Shown: piece by piece, positions 16,208-25,026 of the stretch
Layout of the letters: each line of letters opens with the position of its first letter
Numbering within the stretch: the stretch's first letter is position 1
Assembly: GCA_902786615.1 (NCBI GenBank)
Contig: CADADE010000005.1
Span: 1 to 64,000 of the forward strand
From: Oscillospiraceae bacterium
GTDB taxonomy: Bacteria; Bacillota_A; Clostridia; Oscillospirales; Oscillospiraceae
Direction of reading: 5' to 3'
DNA length: 64,000 bases
Position numbers and translations under genes: made by a program
The notes under the pieces: model-generated
What the model saw: only the letters and a program-made list of their open reading frames with translations
The model's database searches: none
What the model was told of the DNA's origin: nothing

Positions 16208-17140
16208 ATGAAAAGACTGAGCCTTGATGAATACAGCAAAAAGTATATGGACGACACGGACGGGGACATAACAGGACTGACTCTGTACGAAGCGGAAGCG
16301 TCCGACTATGCCCTTCCGCGAAGAAGCCCCTTGAGCCACAAATACAGCTATGGGCGCGCGCTGCTGATTGCCGGGGCCAGGGGCTATTCGGGTGCGCCCG
16401 TTTTGGCGGCAAACGCGTGCGAACGCAGCGGCGCGGGCCTCACGCATTTGATGACGCCGGAGAGCGTTTATCCGATCGCTGCGGCGCGCTGCGACGGGGC
16501 CGTGGTCACGCTGCTTCCCGCGACGCGGCAGGGGCGTATCTCAAAATCCGCGCTGCCGCTGCTCCTGAAAGAGCTTCAAAAAGCAAACGCCTGCGTAATC
16601 GGGCCGGGCCTCGGAACGGGGCCGGACTCTGAGAAACTGGTGCGCGGCGTCCTGCGGGAGGCGAGCTGCCCGCTGGTGTTGGACGCCGACGCGCTGACCG
16701 TTCTGGCGGGTGATCCAACGCATCTGGACACAGCCCGCGCACCGCTGATTTTGACGCCCCATGCGGGGGAGTTCAAGCGCCTGGGCGGCGATCTCACCGA
16801 GGGGCGGATTCGCGGCGCGCTGCGCTTTACGAGGCGGCATGCGAATGTGATCCTGATCCTCAAGGGCTGGGGCACACTGATCTGCCGCGGCGAAGAGGCG
16901 CTTGTCAATCCCAACGGCGGGCCTGGGATGGCAAAGGGCGGCACGGGAGACGTGCTGTGCGGCATCCTGTGCGCCCTGCTTGCCCAGGGCTTCGAGCCGT
17001 GGCTTGCGGCGCGCTGCGCCGTGTGGCTTCACGGCTGTGCCGGAGATCTTGCCGTAAAAGAGCTGGGGGAGTATTCGCTCGCCCCGTCCGATCTGATCCG
17101 ATATCTGCCGAAGGCCTTCCGGGAATTGAGCGGAGTATAA
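16208..17140 (+). CDS. nnrD: ADP/ATP-dependent NAD(P)HX dehydratase
   Basis: A 310-residue ribokinase-fold enzyme that dehydrates damaged NAD(P)H hydrates. Diagnostic motifs are present: GRALLIAGARGYSGAPVLAA, VIGPGLGTGPDSE, LDADAL, LTPHAGEFKRL and NPNGGPGMAKGGTGDVLCGI. The usual N-terminal epimerase (NnrE) domain of the bifunctional form is absent, so this is the stand-alone dehydratase. GGCGGAGAG lies before the start. It follows the nuclease-like gene by 15 bases, so it may be co-transcribed with an unrelated function. Confidence 0.9.
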   Translation: MKRLSLDEYSKKYMDDTDGDITGLTLYEAEASDYALPRRSPLSHKYSYGRALLIAGARGYSGAPVLAANACERSGAGLTHLMTPESVYPIAAARCDGAVVTLLPATRQGRISKSALPLLLKELQKANACVIGPGLGTGPDSEKLVRGVLREASCPLVLDADALTVLAGDPTHLDTARAPLILTPHAGEFKRLGGDLTEGRIRGALRFTRRHANVILILKGWGTLICRGEEALVNPNGGPGMAKGGTGDVLCGILCALLAQGFEPWLAARCAVWLHGCAGDLAVKELGEYSLAPSDLIRYLPKAFRELSGV

Positions 17141-17161
17141 TCCTGATATGAACATGAAAGT

Positions 17162-17189
17162 GCCGCCCTCCGGGAACCCGGAGGGCGGC
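17162..17189. terminator. Hairpin terminator between convergent genes
   Basis: GCCGCCCTCCGG pairs with CCGGAGGGCGGC. The flanking T-tracts are short on both sides, so efficiency is uncertain, but it sits between two convergent genes. Confidence 0.65.
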
Positions 17190-17205
17190 ATTAAATTACT
17201 CGAAA

Positions 17206-18324
17206 TTATTCAAAAGCTTTGGCGACGGCGACCAGGTTCTCGCGGATCGGCAGGTGCTGGGGACACATGGCCTCGCACTGACCGCACCTGATGCAGTCGC
17301 TTGCTTTGCCGAAGCGCATGGTCAGACGCTCGTAGTAGCCGCCGTGGAAGGGACGACGGTGCTCCGGGATCAGCATTTCGGAGTTGTAGAGGGAGAAGTA
17401 ATTGGGAATTGCGATGTTCTTCGGACACTTGACCGTGCAGTAGGAGCAGCCGGTGCAGGGAATGGCAATGTTGCGCTGGATGATCTCGGCGGCGGTGCGC
17501 ATGAAGGCAAGCTCCTCCTGATTCAGCGGACGGAAGTCCTGCATGTAGCCGGTGTTGTCCAGCAGCTGTTCCATATTGCTCATGCCGCTGAGCACCATGA
17601 AGACGTTCTCGTGGGTCGCCGCGAAGCGGATGGCCCAGGAGGAGGCGGAGAGCGCCGGCTCGCGCTCTTTAAAGAGAGCTTCCAGCTCGGCGGGCACCTT
17701 GGCAAGGTTGCCGCCCTTGACCGGCTCCATGACGATGACGGGCTTGCCGTGCTTGACGCAGACGTCATAGCAGGCATGGCTCTGTACGCCGAGGCTGTCC
17801 CAGTCCAGATAGTTGAGCTGCAGCTGTACGTATTCGATCTCCGGGTGCTCTGTCAAAAGCTTGTCGAGAAGCTCGGGGCCGTCATGATAGGAGAAGCCAA
17901 TGTGCCGCACAAGCCCGGCCTCCTTTTTCTCCCGGATAAAGTCCCAGCAACGAAGCTTGTCAAAGGTCTGCACGGACACTGCGTTCACGTTGTGCAGCCA
18001 GTAATAATCGAAATAACCCGCGCCGGTGCGGCGAAGCTGCTCGCTGAAGATCAGCTCCCGATCCTCCTCTTTTTTCAGCATGTAGGCGGGGAGCTTCGTT
18101 GTCAGAGTGAAGCTGTCGCGCGGATGGCGGGCGACCAGAGCCTTTCCGGCAGCCTCCTCACTTTTGCCGTCACAGTACATCCAGGCGGTGTCAAAGTAAG
18201 TAAAGCCGCGCTCCAGGAAGGTGTCTACCATCCGGTTCAGAGTTTCCAGATCAATGCTGCCGGCGTCCTCGGGGTTCTTGAGCGGCAGACGCATCAGGCC
18301 GAAGCCCAGTTTTTTCGGATTCAT
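17206..18324 (-). CDS. Aldo/keto reductase with C-terminal 4Fe-4S domain
   Basis: A 372-residue protein. Residues ~1-260 are an aldo/keto reductase barrel: LGFGLMRLPL, FTYFDTAWMYCDGKSE (catalytic Tyr), TTKLP and HNV in place of the usual His motif, then HIGFSYHDG. The C-terminal ~90 residues carry two cysteine clusters, CTGCSYCTVKCPK and CIRCGQCEAMCPQ, of a dicluster ferredoxin type. This architecture is common in anaerobic Firmicutes, where it probably reduces carbonyl compounds with ferredoxin electrons. It is the last gene of the minus-strand corrinoid operon, 42 bases after the methyltransferase. Confidence 0.88.
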   Translation of the reverse strand: MNPKKLGFGLMRLPLKNPEDAGSIDLETLNRMVDTFLERGFTYFDTAWMYCDGKSEEAAGKALVARHPRDSFTLTTKLPAYMLKKEEDRELIFSEQLRRTGAGYFDYYWLHNVNAVSVQTFDKLRCWDFIREKKEAGLVRHIGFSYHDGPELLDKLLTEHPEIEYVQLQLNYLDWDSLGVQSHACYDVCVKHGKPVIVMEPVKGGNLAKVPAELEALFKEREPALSASSWAIRFAATHENVFMVLSGMSNMEQLLDNTGYMQDFRPLNQEELAFMRTAAEIIQRNIAIPCTGCSYCTVKCPKNIAIPNYFSLYNSEMLIPEHRRPFHGGYYERLTMRFGKASDCIRCGQCEAMCPQHLPIRENLVAVAKAFE

Positions 18325-18366
18325 GGTATCGTCTCCTTCTTGTATATAGTCTGTCCAATGTGTTTT

Positions 18367-20076
18367 TTATCCGGCAAGGAGACTCACGGCGACGCGGGCT
18401 GCCTCAGCGGCGTCGGGGGTGTAGGCGTCCGCGCCGATCTCCTTGCAGAAGGCCTCGGAAATGGGGGCGCCGCCCACCATGATCTTCACCTGATCGCGGA
18501 TGCCCGACTCCTCGGCAAGCTTCACAACGCAGCGCATCTCGTTCATGGCGGTAGTCAGCAGGGAAGAGCAGGCGATCAGAACGCAGCCTTGCTCACGCGC
18601 GGCGCGGATAAAATCCTCCGGTGCCACATCGACGCCCAGATCCACAACCTCAAGTCCCGCGCCCTCCATCATGATCTTCACCAGGTTCTTGCCGATGTCG
18701 TGCAGGTCGCCGCGCACGGTGCCGAGCGCCACGCGTCCGGCAGAGTGTGTGCTTTTCCCGGAAAGATGCGGTTTTAAGAGCTCCATGGCGGCGTTCATGC
18801 ACCTGCCGCCCATCAGCATCTCCGGCACAAAGGCCTTGCCGGCGGAGAAGGCGGCGCCCAGCTTATCCATGCCGGGGATCAGCCCGCGGGTGATGATGTC
18901 CTGCGCGTCAAGGCCCGCGTCCAGCGCCTTCTGGCACAGGGCTGTGACTTTCTTCTTCTGCCCCTTGTAAAGCGCCTCGTTAAGCGCGGCATAGACTTCG
19001 ACATTCCCGCCGCTCTCCTGGCTCACGGCGGCTGCCGCCGTTTTTGCCGCCCGGCGCTTCGGCAGCTCGGGCAGGGGAAAGGCGGGCATGTGCACACCGG
19101 CGTTGTAGCGGTCGATCTCATCGTCGATAAAGGGGTCGACGTGTTTAAACACGGTCCCCATGATGCCGTAGGTGATGGAGGGGATAAAGTGCCCCCCGGG
19201 GCAACAGGTCTGCAGCGCTTTTTGCACATAGGGGCGGATCTCTTCCTCCGTGGAATCGGGCCTGTCGATCGCGGCGCCGATACCGCCCATCAGAATCATG
19301 CGGCCTTTGAGCTGACGCTGCAGGGCGGGGATGTCGTTTTCCGGCAGCACCCCCTGCCAGCACTGGATGCCGAGCTCCACCATGTCCTCCACGATGGGGA
19401 CGAGATAGGAGTCGGCGTGGTGGATGGTGATACAGCCGCGGGAGCGGATGTAGCCGTAGAAGCGGCGGTAGGGCTCCTTATAAAACTCGCGCCACATTTC
19501 GGGCTTCATGAAGAGAGCTTCCTTTGTCCCCCAGTCGTCATGGGAGAAAATGGCGTCGGGGTGCAGCCCGTCGATGAGCCGCCTGACGTAGTCAAGGCGG
19601 TATTCGGTGATGTAATCGATCAGCTCGTGCATCTCTTTGGGATGCTCATAAAAGCCGGTGAGCGTATCCTCAAAGCCCATAAGAAAGTGGGTCTGCTCAA
19701 AGATACCGGTGCCCATGAAGCCGCATACCAGCTTCTGATCCCCGGCGGCCTCCCGCGCCTTCTCGGCGCAGCTCTCCCAGCCCTCCGCGCAGTTTGCGGC
19801 GAGATCCGGCGCGTGCACGTAATCGCGCCAGCGCGTCACGTCGGGACATACCTTGTCCGTTGCGGTGATGTGCGGCGTCGCGCCGGGCGCGTCGGCCGGG
19901 AATAGGATCGTGGTGCCCCAGCGGTCGCGGCTGGTGCTGCCTTTGACGCGGTTGCCGCGCAGATACCCGTTGATCGGATCGCCCAGCACCAGATGCAGCG
20001 CCTCATACTGCTTGAGCTGGCGCGGCGGCTGCCCGTCGGGCCTGAGCATTTCGAGAAAGATTTCCTTCGGCGTCAT
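18367..20076 (-). CDS. UroD-family methyltransferase fused to corrinoid-binding protein
   Basis: A 569-residue fusion. Residues ~1-345 resemble the uroporphyrinogen decarboxylase/MtaA/MtbA superfamily (GFMGTGIFEQTHFLMGFED, HDDWGTKEALFMKPEMWREF, TIHHADSYLVPIVEDMVELG). Residues ~360-569 are a B12-binding protein with an N-terminal helical cap and the cobalamin motif GTVRGDLHDIGKNL (DxHxxG), then CSSLLTTAM and IMVGGAPI. Such fusions move a methyl group between a substrate and a corrinoid. The methyl donor is not known. It lies 4 bases after the DUF2284 gene and opposite the activator and homocysteine methyltransferase genes. Confidence 0.88.
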   Translation of the reverse strand: MTPKEIFLEMLRPDGQPPRQLKQYEALHLVLGDPINGYLRGNRVKGSTSRDRWGTTILFPADAPGATPHITATDKVCPDVTRWRDYVHAPDLAANCAEGWESCAEKAREAAGDQKLVCGFMGTGIFEQTHFLMGFEDTLTGFYEHPKEMHELIDYITEYRLDYVRRLIDGLHPDAIFSHDDWGTKEALFMKPEMWREFYKEPYRRFYGYIRSRGCITIHHADSYLVPIVEDMVELGIQCWQGVLPENDIPALQRQLKGRMILMGGIGAAIDRPDSTEEEIRPYVQKALQTCCPGGHFIPSITYGIMGTVFKHVDPFIDDEIDRYNAGVHMPAFPLPELPKRRAAKTAAAAVSQESGGNVEVYAALNEALYKGQKKKVTALCQKALDAGLDAQDIITRGLIPGMDKLGAAFSAGKAFVPEMLMGGRCMNAAMELLKPHLSGKSTHSAGRVALGTVRGDLHDIGKNLVKIMMEGAGLEVVDLGVDVAPEDFIRAAREQGCVLIACSSLLTTAMNEMRCVVKLAEESGIRDQVKIMVGGAPISEAFCKEIGADAYTPDAAEAARVAVSLLAG

Positions 20077-20080
20077 GAAA

Positions 20081-20617
20081 TCACCCTTCTTTCGTGAGAA
20101 TACAGGCGCTGTAGGTCAGCGTCCCGGGACCATAGTAATACGGAAGACCCGTGTCTTTGCACACCTCGCTCACGAGCAGGCCGTAGGCCTCCATGGACGA
20201 GAGCATCTTATGCGGGAAACGACAGGGCCTGTCGGGGAAGGTGCAGCTGCGGCAGAGGGTGCAGGAGCCCGCCGTCAGCGGCAGCACGTCCGGGAAGAGA
20301 AGCCGCGCCTGTCGCGCAAGATCAAAAAAGCGCTTCTTGTGCGCTTCCTGCGCGCGGTTCATCCCCTCAATATCAAAGTCGTCTTCCAGCAGCGCCGTGG
20401 TCTGCACCAGCACGCCGCCGCTGTAAGCCGCCATGCGCGCCGCAGTCTCTTCGATGCTGCCGCAGGCGGGCGGACAGCTCCAGCTTTTGCCGTAACGCCG
20501 ACAGCGGTCGGAGGCGCACATGTCCCGTACCTCCGGCAGGGCGCGCAGCTTTTTCGCGTCCAGGGGCGCGGCGTGGGAAAAACCCAGCTCCAGAGCCAAT
20601 GAAATCAGATCCGCCAT
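20081..20617 (-). CDS. DUF2284 metal-binding protein
   Basis: A 178-residue cysteine-rich protein matching DUF2284: CASDRCRRYGKSWSCPPACG, then GSCTLCRSCTFPDRPCRFP and GTLTYSACIL. It has eleven cysteines and probably binds an Fe-S cluster or another metal. Members are often found beside corrinoid methyltransferases, as here. It is first in the minus-strand operon, has its own promoter (20684-20712), and its start is preceded by GGGAGGTG. Confidence 0.85.
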   Translation of the reverse strand: MADLISLALELGFSHAAPLDAKKLRALPEVRDMCASDRCRRYGKSWSCPPACGSIEETAARMAAYSGGVLVQTTALLEDDFDIEGMNRAQEAHKKRFFDLARQARLLFPDVLPLTAGSCTLCRSCTFPDRPCRFPHKMLSSMEAYGLLVSEVCKDTGLPYYYGPGTLTYSACILTKEG

Positions 20618-20637
20618 ACCGACACCTCCCTGCTACC

Positions 20638-20666
20638 TTGACAAAAGCCGCGCGGACCATTAAGAT
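20638..20666 (+). promoter_or_regulatory. Promoter of activator/homocysteine methyltransferase operon
   Basis: TTGACA at 20638-20643 and TAAGAT at 20661-20666 with a 17-base spacer, directed to the + strand. Confidence 0.55.
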
Positions 20667-20683
20667 GTGTATAATTATCAATC

Positions 20684-20712
20684 ATTATACAAAAGGGAGG
20701 GCGCGGTGTCAA
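20684..20712 (-). promoter_or_regulatory. Promoter of DUF2284/UroD-corrinoid operon
   Basis: On the minus strand TTGACA (20712-20707) and TATAAT (20689-20684) match consensus with a 17-base spacer. It overlaps the divergent promoter region, so the two operons could share control. Confidence 0.75.
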
Positions 20713-20728
20713 CAGCGCCGGTGAGAAC

Positions 20729-22222
20729 ATGGCTGAAATTCGGATTTGCGCCGGGCGGCGTGAGCTGACGGAAAACGCCAGGCCTGGAGAAAACCTGCTG
20801 CAGGTACTGCAGCGGGCGGGCGTGCAGATCCCCGCGCCCTGCGGGGGTCTCGGAAAATGCGGCAAATGCCGCGCAGAGCTGGACGGAGAGAGCGTTCTCG
20901 CCTGCCGAACGGCCGTGACCGGAGACTGCGCCGTCAAAGTCGAGGAGCCGCGCGGGGGTGCGATCCTGGCCGACCGTGCGGAACTCTCCGCTCCGGCGGA
21001 TGACGCAGAACTCGGTGCGGCGCTGGACCTTGGGACTACGACGCTGGCGCTCACGCTGTACGATCTCAAAAGCGGGGCCTGCCTCGGACGGCAGACGGCG
21101 TGGAACGCCCAGGCGGCCTACAGCGCAGATGTGATCACCCGTGCCCAGTACTGCATGGAGCACCCGGAGGGGACGGAAACCCTCCGCTGCGCGGTGCACC
21201 GGCAGGTGGACGAAATGCTGGCTTCCCTCGGCACGGAGACGGAAAAGCTCTCATCGCTCTTCGTGGCTGGCAATACAATCATGCAGCACCTTTTCGCGGG
21301 CGTCAATCCGGGCTCGATCGCCGTGGCGCCCTTCCGCCCGCAGACACTTTTTGAAAAGCCCGAGACAGGGCACGTCCGTTACGCTCCCTGCGTGGCGGGT
21401 TATGTGGGCGGCGACATTACCGCGGGGCTTCTGGCGTCAAAGCTCCGGGAAAAGCCGGGACGCCGTCTCTTTCTGGACATCGGCACCAACGGGGAAATGG
21501 CCCTCGGCGGGCGGGACGGCTTTCTCTGCTGCGCGGTGGCATCCGGCCCGGCCTTTGAGGGGGCGGGCATTTCCTGCGGCATGACCGGCACGGAGGGGGC
21601 TGTCGCCCATGTGCGCGCGGAAAACGGCGCGCTGCGCCTGGAGGTGATCGGCGGCGGGAACGCCCGGGGGATCTGCGGCTCGGGCCTTCTCGATCTCGCG
21701 GCGCTTTTGTGCCGGGAGAGGGTCATCAGCGCCTCCGGCCTGCTTCTCCCGCCGGAGGAGGCGCCGGAAAAGTGGGCCGCGTATCTGGGGGCGGATGGGG
21801 ACGGCAACGGTATTTTCTATCTTACGCCGGACGTCTATCTCACAGCCCGGGACGTGCGGCAGCTCCAGCTTGCAAAGGCGGCGGTTGCGGCGGGGATCCG
21901 GGTGCTGCTGAAAAAGAGCGGCGTGGACGTTTCGGAGCTTGATGGGCTCTGCATCGCCGGCGGCTTCGGGAGCTTTCTGGATCCGAAGAGCGCTGCCGAA
22001 ATCGGCATGCTCCCGGCGGAGCTTGCCGACAGAACGGAAACCCTGGGCAACGCCTCCCTCAAGGGAGCGGGCATGGCCTTGCTCGACGAGGCGGCAAGGG
22101 CGCGGCTTTATGACATTCAGCGCGCATGCCGATACATAGAGCTTTCCGGGGACGCCGATTTTAACGACGAATACCCCGAACAGATGGCTTTTTACGAGGA
22201 GGATGAGGACGAATGGAACTGA
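20729..22222 (+). CDS. Ferredoxin-ASKHA corrinoid reductive activator (RACE-like)
   Basis: A 497-residue protein. Residues ~1-80 form a plant-type 2Fe-2S ferredoxin: PCGGLGKCGKCRAEL followed by LACRTAV gives the C-x5-C-x2-C-xn-C set. Residues ~92-480 form an ASKHA ATPase: GAALDLGTTTLALTLYDL, FVAGNTIMQHLFAG, FLDIGTNGEMALG, GNARGICGSGLLDL and CIAGGFGSF. This is the architecture of RACE/RamA-like proteins that reduce inactive Co(II) corrinoid to Co(I) using ATP. Its target is surely the corrinoid domain encoded divergently. The acidic tail overlaps the next gene by 10 bases. Confidence 0.9.
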   Translation: MAEIRICAGRRELTENARPGENLLQVLQRAGVQIPAPCGGLGKCGKCRAELDGESVLACRTAVTGDCAVKVEEPRGGAILADRAELSAPADDAELGAALDLGTTTLALTLYDLKSGACLGRQTAWNAQAAYSADVITRAQYCMEHPEGTETLRCAVHRQVDEMLASLGTETEKLSSLFVAGNTIMQHLFAGVNPGSIAVAPFRPQTLFEKPETGHVRYAPCVAGYVGGDITAGLLASKLREKPGRRLFLDIGTNGEMALGGRDGFLCCAVASGPAFEGAGISCGMTGTEGAVAHVRAENGALRLEVIGGGNARGICGSGLLDLAALLCRERVISASGLLLPPEEAPEKWAAYLGADGDGNGIFYLTPDVYLTARDVRQLQLAKAAVAAGIRVLLKKSGVDVSELDGLCIAGGFGSFLDPKSAAEIGMLPAELADRTETLGNASLKGAGMALLDEAARARLYDIQRACRYIELSGDADFNDEYPEQMAFYEEDEDEWN

Positions 22223-23430
22223 CATTTCCCCTGATTCTGGACGGCGCGACAGGTACGCAGCTGCAGACCCGCGGCTTTACCGGCGGCGACTGTGCCGAGC
22301 GCTGGGCGCTGGAGCACCCGGAAGCGATTCTGGAGCTGCAGCGCGCCTATGTCGCGGCGGGGAGCCGGGTGCTCTATGCCCCCACCTTCGGGGCAAACCG
22401 CGTGAAGCTCGAAGCCCACGGCATTTTTAACCGCGTGGAGGAATACAATATGCGCCTCACGGCGCTCTCCAGGCAGGCGGCGGACGGGCGCGCCCTGGTG
22501 GCGGGGGATCTCTCGCCCACGGGGCTGTTTCTCTATCCGCTCGGGGACGCGCGCTTTGAGGAGCTGGTGGAGATCTACACAGAACAGGCCGCGGCGCTGG
22601 AAAAGGCGGGGGTGGATCTCTTTGTCATAGAGACGATGATGACCGTGAGCGATGCGCGCGCCGCCCTGCTCGCGGTAAAGAGCGTGAGCGACAAGCCTGT
22701 GTTTGTCACCTTCACCTGTAACGAGAAGGGGCGCACGCTCAGCGGCGCGGACCCGGCGGCGGTGCTGCAGATTTTGCAGGGCATGGGAGCGGACGCCTTC
22801 GGCCTCAACTGCTCCACCGGCCCGGAGGAGATGGCGCCGATCCTGAAACGCCTGCATGAGATCGCCCGCGTGCCGCTGATCGCAAAGCCGAACGCGGGCT
22901 TCCCGGAGCTACTGGAGAGCGGGACGGTCTATAACTGCCTGCCGTCACGCTTCGCCGCCTGCCTGGATGCGCTTGCGGAGGCCGGCGTGATGATCTTCGG
23001 CGGCTGCTGCGGCACGACGGAGGCGCACGTCCGGGCCATCGCTGAAAAGAGCCGGACGCTTTGCATGCGCCGCCCCGACCCGCAGAAGACGGAGCTTTTG
23101 CCCTGCGCCACGGAAAAGGAGCTCTTCTTCCTTGACCCCGCCGTCACAGGCGGCCCGGTGCTGCCCTGCAACGCGGATCTGGAGGACGCGCTGGAGGAGG
23201 CCATGGAGAGCAACGCCGCCCTGGTCACGATCGAAATCAAGACGGCGGAAGAGCTGGACAGCTTTTCAGACGCCCAATATCTGATCACAAAGCCCCTCTG
23301 CCTCAAGTGCGGCGACGCGGCGCTTCTCGAACAGGCGCTGCGGCTTTATCAGGGCCGCGCCCTCTATGAGGGGCCGCTCGGGGAAGAGGAACTGAAACCG
23401 CTGTGTGCAAAATACGGACTGATTACCTGA
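22213..23430 (+). CDS. Homocysteine S-methyltransferase-family protein (MetH N-terminal type)
   Basis: A 405-residue protein. Residues ~1-285 are a homocysteine-binding barrel: LILDGATGTQLQTRGF, YAPTFGANR, FVIETMM, GLNCSTGPEEM and GGCCGTTEAH; the lone Cys of GLNCS and the Cys pair of GGCCGT are the zinc ligands. The last ~115 residues are a short unassigned domain present in clostridial relatives. It overlaps the activator gene by 10 bases. Together with the UroD-corrinoid fusion it makes a complete route from an unknown methyl donor, through a corrinoid, to methionine. Confidence 0.9.
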   Translation: MELTFPLILDGATGTQLQTRGFTGGDCAERWALEHPEAILELQRAYVAAGSRVLYAPTFGANRVKLEAHGIFNRVEEYNMRLTALSRQAADGRALVAGDLSPTGLFLYPLGDARFEELVEIYTEQAAALEKAGVDLFVIETMMTVSDARAALLAVKSVSDKPVFVTFTCNEKGRTLSGADPAAVLQILQGMGADAFGLNCSTGPEEMAPILKRLHEIARVPLIAKPNAGFPELLESGTVYNCLPSRFAACLDALAEAGVMIFGGCCGTTEAHVRAIAEKSRTLCMRRPDPQKTELLPCATEKELFFLDPAVTGGPVLPCNADLEDALEEAMESNAALVTIEIKTAEELDSFSDAQYLITKPLCLKCGDAALLEQALRLYQGRALYEGPLGEEELKPLCAKYGLIT

Positions 23431-23443
23431 GCGAGCCTGACCG

Positions 23444-23472
23444 CTTTCCTCGGCGCTGTACGCCGAGGAAAG
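23444..23472. other. Perfect hairpin between operon genes
   Basis: CTTTCCTCGGCG and CGCCGAGGAAAG flank five bases. No T-run follows on the + strand, so it is a weak terminator or an RNA-stabilising hairpin before the VTT protein gene. Confidence 0.45.
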
Positions 23473-23500
23473 AAAACGGGGCAGGCTTGCGGAGAGAAGC

Positions 23501-24181
23501 ATGAAAAAGCAAGCTGTATGGACGAAAAAACAAAAATTTATCTGGGGCGTTATCCTTGTCATTGCCTGGTGCCTGATCGGCCTGATCTTCTATAAGACCA
23601 ACGGCGGGCTGACGGTCGAACAGCTGGTGACGTATAAGCCGAAAAACCCGGTCGCCGCGGCGCTTGCCATGCTGGGGCTGTTCGCGCTCAAAAGCGTGGA
23701 CTTCATTATGCACTCCGGCGTCCTGTATGCCGCAAGCGGCGTTATGTTCCCGCTGCCTGTCGCGCTTGCGCTGAACATCGTCGGCGCGGCCATCATGGTG
23801 ACGCCCTGTTATTTCATTGGCAGAGCCCTCGGCACGCCGATCCTGGAGGAGCTGAGGAAAAAATATCCACGGCTTAACGACTTTGTGAGCCGCCCACTGG
23901 GGGGCGAGCTGGTTTTGTCCCTGCTGATGCGCTCCTCGGGACTGAGCCTGCATGTGGGCAGCCTCTATCTCGGCGCGGCGCAGACCGATTTCGGGAAATA
24001 CCTGCTGGGTTCCGTGCTGGGGCTGCTGCCCATCATCATCCCTTTTACGATCATGGGCACAAGCGCGAATGACCCGAGCTCTCCGGTTTTCCTGACAGCC
24101 TTTGCCGTAAAAATCGCGTTCTCCGCGCTCTCCTTGCTGATCGCCTTTTTCCTCCGCAGGCGGGAGAAGCATGCAGACTGA
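23501..24181 (+). CDS. TVP38/TMEM64-family (VTT/DedA-like) membrane protein
   Basis: A 226-residue integral membrane protein with about six hydrophobic helices. The VTT-domain features are present: a conserved reentrant region (VLYAASGVMFPLPVALALNI), the TPCYFIGRALG segment, and LSLLMRSSGLSLHVGSLYLG. Members are linked to lipid scrambling or small-solute transport, but the role here is unknown. A GGAGAG site precedes the start. A bidirectional terminator follows at once. Confidence 0.85.
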   Translation: MKKQAVWTKKQKFIWGVILVIAWCLIGLIFYKTNGGLTVEQLVTYKPKNPVAAALAMLGLFALKSVDFIMHSGVLYAASGVMFPLPVALALNIVGAAIMVTPCYFIGRALGTPILEELRKKYPRLNDFVSRPLGGELVLSLLMRSSGLSLHVGSLYLGAAQTDFGKYLLGSVLGLLPIIIPFTIMGTSANDPSSPVFLTAFAVKIAFSALSLLIAFFLRRREKHAD

Positions 24182-24221
24182 AGCGAAAGGCGCGGACCAA
24201 AACGGTTCGCGCCTTTCGCTT
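24181..24221. terminator. Bidirectional terminator
   Basis: AAGCGAAAGGCGCG (24181-24194) pairs perfectly with CGCGCCTTTCGCTT (24208-24221), between the convergent VTT and response-regulator genes. Confidence 0.8.
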
Positions 24222-25026
24222 ATTCCTCCATGGCATAGCTGATATCGTCCAGCTCCGCATGGACATATTCCGGCCAGCTGTACTGGTTCATGTAATCGCC
24301 CATGTAATGGTACCGCGAGTTCTTGCCGTTTTTCAGCCAGTCGTACAAATCACACTCAATGCGGTCGGCCGCAATGGCGAGGCTGCCGCGCTGCTTGAGA
24401 ATGATGCCGTTGAGGCGCAGCTTGGTAAAGGTGTTCTGCAGATCCTGGCGGAGGTTGCTGAGATAGGAGGCCTTTTTTTCGGGGTCGCCGTCGTCCTCCC
24501 AGAGATTGGCAATGATCTCTCCGTTGGTGGTCTGGGCGCCGCGGTTGTTGACCAGCACCGCCACCAGCTCCTTGGTGCGGGAGTATTTAAAGCTTACGGG
24601 CTTCCCGTCCACAAAAAGCTCAAAGTTGCCGAAGGTCTGCGCAAAAACGCGCTTGTGCTTCTTTTCCAGCTCCGGGTGCCGCAGCTCCTCCAGCTCCCGC
24701 TTGAGCGCGGGCTCCTCCACGGGCTCCAGCAGGTAGCCGCTGGCGTGGATGGTCATGGCCTCATATCCGTGTCTTCGCTTGTCTGACACGAAAATCAGAT
24801 TGACCAGGGGATTGAGTTCGATGAGATAGGCCCCCAGATCCAGACCGTTCAACTCAGGCATCTCCGCGCGCACGATGGCTGTGTCAATTTCCGCCTTTCT
24901 GGCAGCGCCCAGGGCATCCAGGCTGCTGGCGCAGGAAATGAGCTCCGCGTCCGGCAGGAGCGTGCCCGCCATTTCGGTCAGCGACGAGAGCGCCTGGGGG
25001 CGGTTATCGACGGTGAGGATTCTCAT
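24220..25026 (-). CDS. Response regulator with winged-helix DNA-binding domain
   Basis: A 268-residue protein. Residues ~1-115 are a receiver domain (MRILTVDNRPQALSSL, AEMPELNGLDLGAYL, NLIFVSDKR). The normal acidic pair after strand 1 is reduced to VDN, and the phospho-acceptor position is RAEMP rather than a clear Asp, so phosphorylation is doubtful. Residues ~130-235 look like an OmpR/SARP-type winged helix (FGNFELFVDGKPVSFKYSRT, KELVAVLVNNRGAQTTNGEI). The tail is acidic with several Tyr. It overlaps the upstream gene by ATGA; the two form one operon. Target genes unknown. Confidence 0.8.
   Translation of the reverse strand: MRILTVDNRPQALSSLTEMAGTLLPDAELISCASSLDALGAARKAEIDTAIVRAEMPELNGLDLGAYLIELNPLVNLIFVSDKRRHGYEAMTIHASGYLLEPVEEPALKRELEELRHPELEKKHKRVFAQTFGNFELFVDGKPVSFKYSRTKELVAVLVNNRGAQTTNGEIIANLWEDDGDPEKKASYLSNLRQDLQNTFTKLRLNGIILKQRGSLAIAADRIECDLYDWLKNGKNSRYHYMGDYMNQYSWPEYVHAELDDISYAMEE

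Noticed and set aside
17254..18777. 507-codon open frame on the + strand
   Set aside because: It is antisense to the aldo/keto reductase and the corrinoid fusion, whose frames carry clear family motifs; it has no domain of its own and no ribosome site. Such mirror frames are common in G+C-rich genes.
20618..20728. Cobalamin riboswitch between the divergent corrinoid operons
   Set aside because: The 111-base gap is too short and shows no B12-box-like sequence; only promoters are seen.
23444..23472. Rho-independent terminator after the homocysteine methyltransferase
   Set aside because: The stem is perfect, but no T-run follows on the + strand, so I list it only as a hairpin.
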